A DNA stretch of 48,834 nucleotides from Paenibacillus sp. VTT E-133291. GTDB lineage: Bacteria; Bacillota; Bacilli; Paenibacillales; Paenibacillaceae. The translations under genes were made by a program, and so were the position numbers. Each line of letters starts with the position of its first letter. Position 1 is the stretch's first letter. Below the pieces are notes generated by a model. That model ran no database searches and was not told the DNA's origin. It saw nothing but the letters and a program-made list of their open reading frames with translations. Positions 1-7,593 of this stretch are shown in pieces. The stretch is taken from NCBI RefSeq assembly GCF_002264395.1, contig NZ_NFVA01000053.1, positions 1-48,834 on the forward strand, written 5' to 3'.

Positions 1-30
1 TTGGGGTTGGGGTTGGGGTTGGGGTTGGGG
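1..30. repeat. TTGGGG hexanucleotide tandem repeat, five copies
   Basis: Five perfect consecutive TTGGGG units occupy the left window edge, so the true length of the array is unknown. The G-strand could form a G-quadruplex. The array lies about 80 bp upstream of the response-regulator start codon. It resembles a eukaryotic telomere repeat only by chance; nothing else suggests a chromosome end. Confidence 0.9.
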
Positions 31-112
31 CTGCCGGAAGGCTAGGCTTGACTCACTTTTGCATATTTTTCCTTGTCCATGGTACTGTATAACTGAACAA
101 AGGAGTGAATAT

Positions 113-811
113 ATGGAAACGATTCTAATCATAGAGGACGATGCTAAACTTGCGAGCCTTTTAAGCACGTATCTATCTAAATATGAATTTCGTACGGTGA
201 TAATAGAGGATTTCAACAGGGTACTGGAGATTTTTAATGACACTCATCCGGACGTTGTTCTGCTGGACGTCAATCTGCCAAAATACGATGGATTTTACTG
301 GTGCCGCCAGATTCGTTCGCTCTCTCTCTGCCCTATTCTATTCATCTCTGCACGGGACAGTGGAATGGATCAGGTGATGGCGCTAGAGAATGGCGGGGAT
401 GATTATATCACCAAACCTTTTCACTATGAGGTTGTGCTTGCCAAAATCCGCAGCCACATCCGCAGAGTATACGGATCTTACTCACAGACCCAGGAAGAGC
501 ATAAGCTCCAGTCTGGAGGCTTAATTCTCTATCCTGAACGTTATGTCATCCAATACGACGGACATACTAGCGAGCTGACTCAAAAAGAATCCGTTCTGCT
601 GGAGGCCTTATTGCTAAAAGAAGGACGCGTCGTTAACCGGGAGCGTCTACTTGATCTCATGTGGAAGGATCAGCATTTTATAGATGACAATACATTAAAT
701 GTGTACATAACCCGTGTCCGCAAAAAACTCAAGGATCTTGGTCTTGGCGATATTGTGGAAACTGTAAGAGGCGCTGGGTATCGGCTTAATGTCACTAAGG
801 ATATGCCATGA
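113..811 (+). CDS. OmpR-family response regulator, BceR-like
   Basis: A DNA-binding response regulator of 232 aa. The receiver domain (about 1-115) has the acidic pair E8-D9-D10, the phosphoacceptor D52 in VLLDVNLP, and K101 in TKPF. A winged-helix output domain (about 140-230) ends in the typical VRGAGYRL strand. I chose the ATG at 113 because AAAGGAG sits 7 bases upstream; an earlier in-frame ATG at 59 has no ribosome binding site. It overlaps the kinase gene by ATGA, which implies translational coupling. The neighbouring kinase and ABC transporter make this a Bce-type module, which in Bacillota senses and expels peptide antibiotics acting on lipid II. The inducing peptide cannot be read from the sequence. 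Confidence 0.93.
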   Translation: METILIIEDDAKLASLLSTYLSKYEFRTVIIEDFNRVLEIFNDTHPDVVLLDVNLPKYDGFYWCRQIRSLSLCPILFISARDSGMDQVMALENGGDDYITKPFHYEVVLAKIRSHIRRVYGSYSQTQEEHKLQSGGLILYPERYVIQYDGHTSELTQKESVLLEALLLKEGRVVNRERLLDLMWKDQHFIDDNTLNVYITRVRKKLKDLGLGDIVETVRGAGYRLNVTKDMP

Positions 812-1806
812 GGCTATTTTGGAAAGACCAGATTCCGCTAATCCTGTTCTATCTGCTTCAAATGTTGCTTATTCCCTTGCTGTATTGGCTGTCTGGTGAG
901 AACCGACCGATCTCTATCATGCTCTATGGAATCGCCCTTAGCACCGTAGTTCTTTTACTATTTTTAGGCTACCGATATGTTCAGCACCGGAAATTGTATG
1001 CAGCACTAAGCGATCCTATGGACTCACTCCAAAATCATCCCGTATCCTTAGGGGATACGCCTCTGTCAGAAGCAATTCATGAGCTATTGCAGCTTATTGA
1101 CCGTCAGTATCAGGAGCAGGTAAATGGGCATGTCCGCCAGATGAATCAGCATATCGTATTCATGAATCGCTGGGTTCATCAGATGAAGACTCCACTCTCT
1201 GTCATTCAGCTCACGCTAAAGGATCTTGAAGAGGAAACCGCCGCAAGTATTCAGGAGGAATTAGAACGTCTGCGCGGGGGGCTGGAGATGGTTATTTACA
1301 CGGCAAGGCTTGACCGATTTGAAAATGACTTTCAGGTTGAACCGTTACTTCTGCGCAAAATAGTTAGTGAGGCGGTAGCCGAGAATCGCAGACTATTCAT
1401 ACGCAGAGGTATACAAGTAGATGTACAGGTGGATGCCAATCTAGCAGTATATAGCGATGCCAAATGGTTGATGTTTATGCTGACACAAATCTTAACCAAT
1501 GCCGTGAATTATACCCCCGCATCCAATACTGCTAAAACTGTTACCCTCTCAGCCCAGCGTGTGGGCACCGACACGGTTCTGGATATTACCGATCAAGGCA
1601 TCGGCATTTCTCCTGAAGATCTAAAGCGTGTGTTTAATCCCTACTTTACGGGGGATCGTGGACGCCATTATCATGAATCGACAGGTATGGGTCTGTACCT
1701 CGTAAGGGAGATTTGCAGCAGGCTTGAACATAAGGTGGAAATTCAATCTCAACTCGGAGAAGGAACCCGTGTGCGACTCATATTCAGCAATAGCAATCAT
1801 CTATAG
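808..1806 (+). CDS. Intramembrane-sensing histidine kinase, BceS-like
   Basis: A sensor kinase of 332 aa with two transmembrane helices (about 10-28 and 36-55) joined by a very short outer loop and no extracellular sensor domain. This is the hallmark of intramembrane-sensing kinases that read the flux state of a Bce-type ABC transporter. The phospho-accepting His is H124 in WVHQMKTPL. The ATPase domain shows the N box around N231, the G1 box DQGIGI at 262-267, and the G2 box GMGLYLV at 293-299. The start overlaps the response-regulator stop by 4 bp. Its partner is expected to be the regulator at 113-811, with the transporter encoded downstream acting as the real sensor. Confidence 0.93.
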   Translation: MRLFWKDQIPLILFYLLQMLLIPLLYWLSGENRPISIMLYGIALSTVVLLLFLGYRYVQHRKLYAALSDPMDSLQNHPVSLGDTPLSEAIHELLQLIDRQYQEQVNGHVRQMNQHIVFMNRWVHQMKTPLSVIQLTLKDLEEETAASIQEELERLRGGLEMVIYTARLDRFENDFQVEPLLLRKIVSEAVAENRRLFIRRGIQVDVQVDANLAVYSDAKWLMFMLTQILTNAVNYTPASNTAKTVTLSAQRVGTDTVLDITDQGIGISPEDLKRVFNPYFTGDRGRHYHESTGMGLYLVREICSRLEHKVEIQSQLGEGTRVRLIFSNSNHL

Positions 1807-1898
1807 AGATAAGAACGAGAGGACTTCGTAGTCAGCAATCATGGCTTTGAGGTTCTTCTTCTTTGCATATCTGTTCATCCCAGTCCAGTACGAACATA

Positions 1899-1930
1899 AC
1901 CTTAAGCACGTTGTAAGATAACGTTAAGGT
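1899..1930. promoter_or_regulatory. Inverted repeat upstream of the ABC genes, candidate response-regulator operator
   Basis: The arms ACCTTAAGCACGTT (1899-1912) and AACGTTAAGGT (1920-1930) are complementary except for a 3-base bulge. The dyad lies in the 229-bp gap between the kinase and the ATPase gene, followed by an AT-rich stretch (about 1955-1978) that could hold the promoter. Activation of a bceAB-like pair by its own response regulator from such a dyad is the known arrangement; the assignment here is inference. Confidence 0.45.
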
Positions 1931-2035
1931 AAATCCATAGCAGCTTATCGCTCAATTTTATACATTATATACATAACCCGTCCCCGCTTCGTGAGGGATG
2001 AGAAACTCAATTTTGCAACGGAAGGAATGGATGAT

Positions 2036-2806
2036 ATGAATGTTTTAGAGGTCAAAGGACTTCATAAGGTATACCCCGGGAAAATAGCGACCCAAGCTCT
2101 CACCGATATCCATCTCAATATTGAAAAAGGTGAATTTGTAGGCATCATGGGCCCCTCCGGTAGCGGTAAAACAACACTGCTTAACATGGTTTCCACGATC
2201 GACCAGCCCTCCTCTGGTGAGGTGAATATCAATGGCAGCAACCCTTATCTTTTGAATAAAAAAGAGCTCGCACACTTTCGCCGCAAACAACTAGGCTTTG
2301 TGTTTCAGGATTTTAACCTGCTTGAGACATTAACCGTTGCTGAGAATATTGTACTGCCCCTAACGCTGGACAATCGTAAACTCTCGCAGATGGAGATTTT
2401 GCTGCAAAGAGTCGCAGAACGCTTAAACATTACCGATATTCTGAGCAAACGCACCTATGAAATTTCGGGTGGCCAACGTCAGCGGACCGCAATTGCCCGG
2501 GCAATCATCACCTCTCCTTCAATTATATTGGCAGACGAGCCTACAGGTGCGCTTGACTCTAATTCTTCACGTACGGTGATGGAATCGCTGGAGAATATTA
2601 ATCATAAAGAGGGCACGACGATAATGCTTGTAACGCATGATCCACTGGCAGCGAGCTACTGCAACCGAATCGTCTTTATAAAAGACGGAAAACTAGCGGC
2701 AGAAATTCATCGTGGAGATAACCGTCAAACCTTCTTCCAAAAAATCATCGACACACTTTCATTTTGGGGAGGGAATAGTCATGAACTTTCCTCAATTCGC
2801 GTTTAA
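2036..2806 (+). CDS. ABC transporter ATPase, BceA-like
   Basis: The ATP-binding subunit (256 aa) of a MacB/BceA-type exporter. Walker A GPSGSGKTT is at 39-47, a Q-loop near Q91, signature SGGQRQR at 144-150, Walker B IILADEP at 163-169, and the H-loop His at 201. I chose ATG 2036 because GGAAGGA is 9 bases upstream; the GTG at 1991 and ATG at 2027 are in frame but poorly placed. The 3' end overlaps the permease start by 26 bp. With the permease it would form a complex that frees lipid II-cycle intermediates from peptide antibiotics and signals to the kinase. Confidence 0.93.
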   Translation: MNVLEVKGLHKVYPGKIATQALTDIHLNIEKGEFVGIMGPSGSGKTTLLNMVSTIDQPSSGEVNINGSNPYLLNKKELAHFRRKQLGFVFQDFNLLETLTVAENIVLPLTLDNRKLSQMEILLQRVAERLNITDILSKRTYEISGGQRQRTAIARAIITSPSIILADEPTGALDSNSSRTVMESLENINHKEGTTIMLVTHDPLAASYCNRIVFIKDGKLAAEIHRGDNRQTFFQKIIDTLSFWGGNSHELSSIRV

Positions 2807-4727
2807 CAATGTGCGGCGTAATTCGCGGGCTTATTTTGCTTTTTTCTTAAGCAGTGCTTTTATGGTCATGATCTTTTTTTCATATTCCGTGTTTATTTAC
2901 CATCCTGGGGTTACGAACATCAAGCTAGGCCTGAATTCAGCCGCCGGCATGCAAATCGCTTCTTATATTGTGTTTATCTTTGCTTTCTTTTTTGTCCTAT
3001 ACTCGATTAGTGCTTTCCTGAAAATGCGTAATTTGGAGTTCGGCCTACTGATGATCTTAGGTGCACGTCCAGGCCAGATCAACAAGCTGATTCTTATCGA
3101 AAATATGCTCATCGGACTGCTCTCTATCGTCACAGGTATGTCTTTCGGAATGCTTTTATCCAAGCTATTCTTGCTGCTGAGTACGACCATTATGGGCATG
3201 GACCCTCTACCATTTTATTGGCCAATGAAGGCGTTAGTGATGACCTCTATCTCATTCATTTCATTATTTCTGGTCATTTCGATCTTCACATTATTGTTTA
3301 TTCGCAAGCATCAAGTCCTTGAATTACTTAAGGGAAATGTTAAACCTAAAAAAGAACCCCGTGTCTCCTGGTTGTTCTCGCTGTTCGGATTTCTGCTGTT
3401 GACTGCTGGAGCTCTCGCGATTCGTAAGCAATTATCTCCGAGCTCACTATTGGTTGCTGCTGTCACAGGTATTGCCGGAACCTACTTTTTCTACTCTCAG
3501 TTATCCGTACTAGGGATACGCCTACTTAAGCTGCGTCGTAAACGACTTTGGCGTGGGACCAATCTGCTGTGGATTTCTGAGATGAGCTACAAGATCAAAG
3601 ACAATGCAAGAATGCTGTTTCTTGTTACAGTAGTCACTTCGATTGCTTGCATGGCTGCTGGATTTCTTTTGTCCATTAATCAAGCGAATACAGAGCACTA
3701 TAAAAAAACACCATTCGCTATAAACTATTCGAGCTATAATCCGAAGGGAAAAGCGCCAGACTTAGAACCGATTCATAATAAATTACTGAATGCTAAAGTC
3801 GAATATACAGAGAATAAGGTTGATCTAATCTCCGCTTCCATTCAAGGAATCGATAAAGAAACCCTCCTTAACCTTGATATCATCTCCCGATCAGAGTTCA
3901 ATCAATTGGCTCCGCAAATGAATGTGCCCGAGGTGGGACCCCTATCTGAGAAAGAAGCTGTATTAATGCTAAGCCCTCATATAGAGACACAGAATTACGC
4001 TGTGAATCGAACGATTCTTTTGAAAAATCAGAAAGATGAAGAGCTGCTGCTAAAAGAATTTCGAACGCCAAAGATACATCCAATGGACCCCATGGCAAGC
4101 TCACTCTTAATCGTAGATGACGGTTTTTATGATAAGTTTTCTTCAGCAGCGGAATACACAAGGCCCTATGTACGATATCTATATAAAATCCCTGCATGGG
4201 ATGGCCCTACGCCTGAGGATAACTCCCCTGAAGCTGTGATCACCAGAGAACTTATCCAGTGGAGTAAAGTATCCAACAGTGCTAATAATCATCAATACAA
4301 CGGCTTACTAACAGCGCGAGCGGACAGCTATCTATCAACCAAACAGGGAACAGCCATATTTAGTTTTATTGGCATCTTTATCGCTTTGATCTTTTCACTT
4401 TCATCGGCCAGCTTTCTCTTTTTTAAGCTTCATACCGAGCTGAACACAGATAAGCAAATGTACACCGCTTTATCCAAAATCGGTTTAAGTACCAAAGAAA
4501 TGTCAGCTTCTGCTACCAAACAGATCTCTGTGCTCTTTTATATTCCGATTGTGATTGCCACCATTCAGACCCTTGTCGTGATTCGGCCCATCCTGAAGCA
4601 AATGAATATCACCGATGTCACGCTTCCCGTGCTAATGACATCCGGTACATTCCTTGCTGTGCAGACTCTTTATTTCATTATTGCGCGATCCCGGTACATT
4701 CATAGTCTTAAAAAAATAATGGTATAA
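2781..4727 (+). CDS. ABC transporter permease, BceB-like (FtsX family)
   Basis: A 648-aa permease with the size and layout of BceB. It has an N-terminal helix starting near residue 18, then a group of three helices with an FtsX domain (about 55-180), two central helices, and a helix near 290. A roughly 200-residue extracellular domain (about 315-520) follows, then three C-terminal helices with the second FtsX domain. The large outer domain is the peptide-sensing part in this family. ATG 2781 is preceded by GGGGAGGG 7 bases upstream; earlier in-frame starts would lie deep inside the ATPase gene. No terminator is obvious before the next gene. Confidence 0.92.
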   Translation: MNFPQFAFNNVRRNSRAYFAFFLSSAFMVMIFFSYSVFIYHPGVTNIKLGLNSAAGMQIASYIVFIFAFFFVLYSISAFLKMRNLEFGLLMILGARPGQINKLILIENMLIGLLSIVTGMSFGMLLSKLFLLLSTTIMGMDPLPFYWPMKALVMTSISFISLFLVISIFTLLFIRKHQVLELLKGNVKPKKEPRVSWLFSLFGFLLLTAGALAIRKQLSPSSLLVAAVTGIAGTYFFYSQLSVLGIRLLKLRRKRLWRGTNLLWISEMSYKIKDNARMLFLVTVVTSIACMAAGFLLSINQANTEHYKKTPFAINYSSYNPKGKAPDLEPIHNKLLNAKVEYTENKVDLISASIQGIDKETLLNLDIISRSEFNQLAPQMNVPEVGPLSEKEAVLMLSPHIETQNYAVNRTILLKNQKDEELLLKEFRTPKIHPMDPMASSLLIVDDGFYDKFSSAAEYTRPYVRYLYKIPAWDGPTPEDNSPEAVITRELIQWSKVSNSANNHQYNGLLTARADSYLSTKQGTAIFSFIGIFIALIFSLSSASFLFFKLHTELNTDKQMYTALSKIGLSTKEMSASATKQISVLFYIPIVIATIQTLVVIRPILKQMNITDVTLPVLMTSGTFLAVQTLYFIIARSRYIHSLKKIMV

Positions 4728-4742
4728 ATACTTCTCTTTGTG

Positions 4743-4771
4743 TTGGCTGAACCGTACTTACACGTTACACT
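4743..4771 (+). promoter_or_regulatory. Candidate sigma-A promoter for the WYL regulator gene
   Basis: TTGGCT (4743-4748), a 17-bp spacer and TACACT (4766-4771), 42 bp upstream of the start codon. It is called from sequence match alone. Confidence 0.4.
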
Positions 4772-4813
4772 TGCTATATTATTCAATAAACCTAGCAAGG
4801 AGGTTCCGCATAC

Positions 4814-5770
4814 ATGTCTAAGGCTGACCACATGTTATCCATTCTCTGGATGCTCAAGCAGCGGGGAAGAACGGCCGGGGAACTGGCGGAAGCGTTAGAG
4901 ATCAGTGTCCGCTCCGTTTACCGTTACATCGACGCACTATGTATCAGTGGTGTTCCCATTATCGCGGATAGCGGACCTGGTGGGGGGTATAGCCTTCCGG
5001 AGCATTTTTTCGAGGCTCCATTATTCTTTGACACTGATGAACAACGTTCCCTTCTGCAAGCAGCCTCCTTTGCCCGTGGAACCGGATATCCTTATGTAGA
5101 AGCGCTAAATCAAGCGATTTCCAAACTGAAACGGTACAGCAATGCACAGCAATTAGAACAAATGGAGCGCCATGAAAGTGGGATTGAGACTATCCACTCC
5201 CCTACCGTTCCGCTTCCCCATCTACTGCAAGAGCTAGAATTAGGGACGGCTAATGGACATACCCTTCAAATGGAATATCGCAAAGGAAATGGAGAGACAA
5301 CCTCCTCACGCGCCATTGATCCTTATGGGCTTGTACTGTGGAAAGGGCAATGGTACACCGTTGCTTATTGCCATCAGAGACAAGAGATTCGTAGCTTTCG
5401 AGTCGATAGAATAACTGAACTACACCGTACAGAAGCTGTGTTTTCTCGTCCTGCTGACTTCTCTGCACGTGATTTTTTGTTAAAGAGCTTACTGCCTACA
5501 CGTAATACTGAAGAGAAACTAGTTACAGTAGTCATCGCATCTGACGAGGGAATCTTAAACGATCTATGCAGCCACTGGTTGTTCGGATATACACTGATCC
5601 AGCGCATCGACGGACAAGCCAGCTTTCAAGTAGATGAAACTTCTTTACTAACTTATATGCCATATTTCTTATTGCCCTACGGAACAACGTTACGAATTCT
5701 AGAGCCTCTGGCTCTGAAACAAAAACTTTTCTCTATCGCTACCGATCTAGCAGCTTATTATAAAGTTTAA
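4814..5770 (+). CDS. HTH/WYL-domain transcriptional regulator (YafY/YobV family)
   Basis: A 318-aa regulator with an N-terminal winged helix-turn-helix (about 1-60, HTH_11 type, with a glycine-rich GPGGGYSL turn at 54-61) and a WYL domain (about 140-230). The WYL domain contains the W180-Y181 dipeptide and the downstream SFRVDRI segment. WYL domains bind small ligands or nucleic acid and control the attached HTH. AAGGAGG lies 9 bases before ATG 4814. The adjacent SRPBCC gene on the same strand is a common companion but is separated by a terminator, so it may be a target rather than an operon partner. The ligand is unknown. Confidence 0.88.
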   Translation: MSKADHMLSILWMLKQRGRTAGELAEALEISVRSVYRYIDALCISGVPIIADSGPGGGYSLPEHFFEAPLFFDTDEQRSLLQAASFARGTGYPYVEALNQAISKLKRYSNAQQLEQMERHESGIETIHSPTVPLPHLLQELELGTANGHTLQMEYRKGNGETTSSRAIDPYGLVLWKGQWYTVAYCHQRQEIRSFRVDRITELHRTEAVFSRPADFSARDFLLKSLLPTRNTEEKLVTVVIASDEGILNDLCSHWLFGYTLIQRIDGQASFQVDETSLLTYMPYFLLPYGTTLRILEPLALKQKLFSIATDLAAYYKV

Positions 5771-5783
5771 GATCATTTTCTTG

Positions 5784-5816
5784 GGATCACTGACCGTAGT
5801 TGTCAGTGATCCTTTT
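5784..5816 (+). terminator. Rho-independent terminator after the WYL regulator
   Basis: A perfect 11-bp stem, GGATCACTGAC (5784-5794) with GTCAGTGATCC (5802-5812), a 7-base loop and a TTTT tail, 14 bp after the stop codon. Confidence 0.85.
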
Positions 5817-5875
5817 GTATAGTGTAAATAAGTCTATGGGAATAAATGAGGCTACAAACCAAGGAGGAATAACGA

Positions 5876-6334
5876 ATGAAAGAACTTCACTATGAATTTT
5901 ATATTGGCGGCACACCTGAGCAGGTATGGGACACTCTGATCTCTCCGGAAGGTACCAAACAGATTTATTACGGGAGCGTAATCCATTCAACTTTTAAGGA
6001 AGGCGAATTATTGGAATATGTAGGTCCTGGAGAAGATGGAGATGAAACATTACATGTGTATGGAACGCTGCTGGAGTTTACTCCGCAAAAAGCACTGCGT
6101 TTCACGCATAAGGTCGGCCCCTCCTATCATCAAGGACATGAAAGATATGAATCGCGTATTTCCTGGCTGCTTGAAACGGTAGGTGAAACCACTAAGCTCA
6201 CGCTTATACATGATGAATGGCATCCTGAAGATCCTTCGTATGCTGGCAGTATCAACGCATGGTGGCAAGTTCTAAGTAATATTAAAACCTTGGTGGAAAC
6301 CGGACGCACGCTTGATTTTGGCAGCTGGACGTAA
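5876..6334 (+). CDS. SRPBCC/AHSA1-domain protein
   Basis: A soluble 152-aa protein with one START-like SRPBCC (AHSA1) domain covering nearly its full length. It begins with the family-typical strand and the GTPEQVWDTLISPEGTK helix and ends with a long helix containing SINAWWQVLSNIKTLVE. Such domains form a hydrophobic pocket; many are stress-associated or are targets of HTH regulators. No catalytic residues are predictable. AAGGAGG lies 8 bases upstream of ATG 5876. It stands alone between two terminators, next to the WYL regulator, which may control it. Confidence 0.85.
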   Translation: MKELHYEFYIGGTPEQVWDTLISPEGTKQIYYGSVIHSTFKEGELLEYVGPGEDGDETLHVYGTLLEFTPQKALRFTHKVGPSYHQGHERYESRISWLLETVGETTKLTLIHDEWHPEDPSYAGSINAWWQVLSNIKTLVETGRTLDFGSWT

Positions 6335-6403
6335 CTTCACGACTAATAAAACCTTGGATTAGACTATTTCAATTAAAGACAAGCCTATGAGTAGACTCAA
6401 TCT

Positions 6404-6452
6404 TAGCCCCTTGGCTGGAGAGCGCAAGCCTTCTTTCCGTTAGGGGCTTTTC
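6404..6452 (+). terminator. Terminator-like hairpin after the SRPBCC gene
   Basis: Outer arms AGCCCCT (6405-6411) and AGGGGCT (6442-6448) enclose a smaller GGCT/AGCC stem and are followed by TTTTC. The stem is interrupted, so its strength is uncertain. Confidence 0.55.
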
Positions 6453-6490
6453 TGCGTCTAAATTAATTTTGCCTTAGGGAAACATTCTTG

Positions 6491-6519
6491 TTGCAGGGAC
6501 AAAGTTGTTCACATATACT
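6491..6519 (+). promoter_or_regulatory. Candidate sigma-A promoter of the feo operon
   Basis: TTGCAG (6491-6496), a 17-bp spacer and TATACT (6514-6519), giving a leader of roughly 85 nt before feoA. I did not find a convincing Fur box over it. Confidence 0.6.
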
Positions 6520-6610
6520 AATATTGTGTCAGTCCACAAGAAAAATTCCATTGCACAAAATAATAACCATAAAAATACAAATATACAATAACTGAAAGAA
6601 GGGGGTTCTT

Positions 6611-6865
6611 ATGTCGGGAACTAGTATTCCATTATCAGAAGCGGCTAAAGGCAGTATGTTGCGCATCAGCGGCATTGAAGTTCAGGGTGTGCTTAGAAGA
6701 AGATTACTGGATCTCGGGTTTGTAGTCGGTAATGCCGTTGAGGTGTTGCGACGTAGTCCTTTAGGAGATCCTATAGCTTTTCGGGTAAGCAACACGACCA
6801 TTGCATTACGTAGAGAAGAAAGCTCTTTAATATTTGGAGAAGTCATCGGAGGTGTAGAAGCATGA
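6611..6865 (+). CDS. feoA: FeoA, ferrous iron transport accessory protein
   Basis: A small SH3-like cytosolic protein of 84 aa, the usual FeoA size. It contains the family segment RRRLLDLGFVVGNAVEVLRRSPLGDPIAFRV, here cited by position as roughly residues 28-60. FeoA binds the cytosolic side of FeoB and is needed for Fe(II) uptake. AAGAAGGGGG precedes ATG 6611. The gene overlaps the feoB G-domain gene by 4 bp (ATGA), so the products are translationally coupled. Confidence 0.92.
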   Translation: MSGTSIPLSEAAKGSMLRISGIEVQGVLRRRLLDLGFVVGNAVEVLRRSPLGDPIAFRVSNTTIALRREESSLIFGEVIGGVEA

Positions 6866-7593
6866 GTCATTTCACTGTCGCTTTTGCAGGCAATCCTAAC
6901 ACTGGAAAAAGCACGCTTTTCAATCTGCTGACCGGCATGCGCCAGCATACAGGAAACTGGGCAGGTAAAACCGTCATTACTGCTGAAGGCGAGTTTAAGC
7001 ATAAAGACCATACGTATCTTGCAGTAGATCTTCCTGGTACCTATTCCCTATACTCGAATTCTGCTGATGAAGAAGCGGCTAGAGATTATATTATTTTTGA
7101 ACAGCCAGATGTGACACTAGTCGTGCTTGACGCTACCTCGCTAGAACGAAATCTCAACCTTGCCTTGCAAGTGCTGGAGATTACCGGGCGGGCTGTAGTC
7201 TGCATCAACCTCATCGATGAAGCCCGTAAACTCGGTATCGACATTAATCTGAAACGTATTTCCAAACGTCTCGGCGTGCCAGTTGTAGCGATATCGGCTC
7301 GCAATAAAATCGGTATTGAAGCGTTATTGGATCAGGTGGAGCGAGTGGCTACCGGCACTTTCACCGCACAGCCGCTGGTTATTACTTATAACGAAGAGAT
7401 TGAACGAGGGATCGCAGAGCTTACACCTCTGGTAGAGCAAACCATTGGCAGCAAATATCCAGCACGCTGGATTGCACTGCGCTTATTGGATGGTGACGAC
7501 AGCTTGCTAACTTCGCTTAAGGAGAATATGAAAAATAAAGAATTGCCTGAAGCAAAGGAGGTCATCGGTCATGGAGTCACCGCCTATCACTAA
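6862..7593 (+). CDS. feoB: FeoB GTPase domain, encoded separately
   Basis: A 243-aa protein that is only the cytosolic G-domain of FeoB. It shows G1 GNPNTGKS (10-17), the G2 threonine region around residues 35-40, G3 DLPG (56-59), G4 NLID (116-119) and G5 SAR (145-147), followed by the helical regulatory part. It ends by stop codon before the first membrane helix. The membrane half is a separate reading frame overlapping by 23 bp, with its own strong ribosome binding site. So this looks like a true two-gene FeoB, not a sequencing frameshift. The two polypeptides should associate at the inner face of the membrane to import Fe(II). Confidence 0.9.
   Translation: MSHFTVAFAGNPNTGKSTLFNLLTGMRQHTGNWAGKTVITAEGEFKHKDHTYLAVDLPGTYSLYSNSADEEAARDYIIFEQPDVTLVVLDATSLERNLNLALQVLEITGRAVVCINLIDEARKLGIDINLKRISKRLGVPVVAISARNKIGIEALLDQVERVATGTFTAQPLVITYNEEIERGIAELTPLVEQTIGSKYPARWIALRLLDGDDSLLTSLKENMKNKELPEAKEVIGHGVTAYH

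Noticed and set aside
1..30. TTGGGG run read as a telomere
   Set aside because: Only five units lie next to ordinary bacterial genes, with no hairpin end or telomere genes.
7571..7593. Frameshift error splitting feoB
   Set aside because: A strong, well-spaced ribosome binding site and an ATG exist for the second half, and the split falls at the domain boundary.
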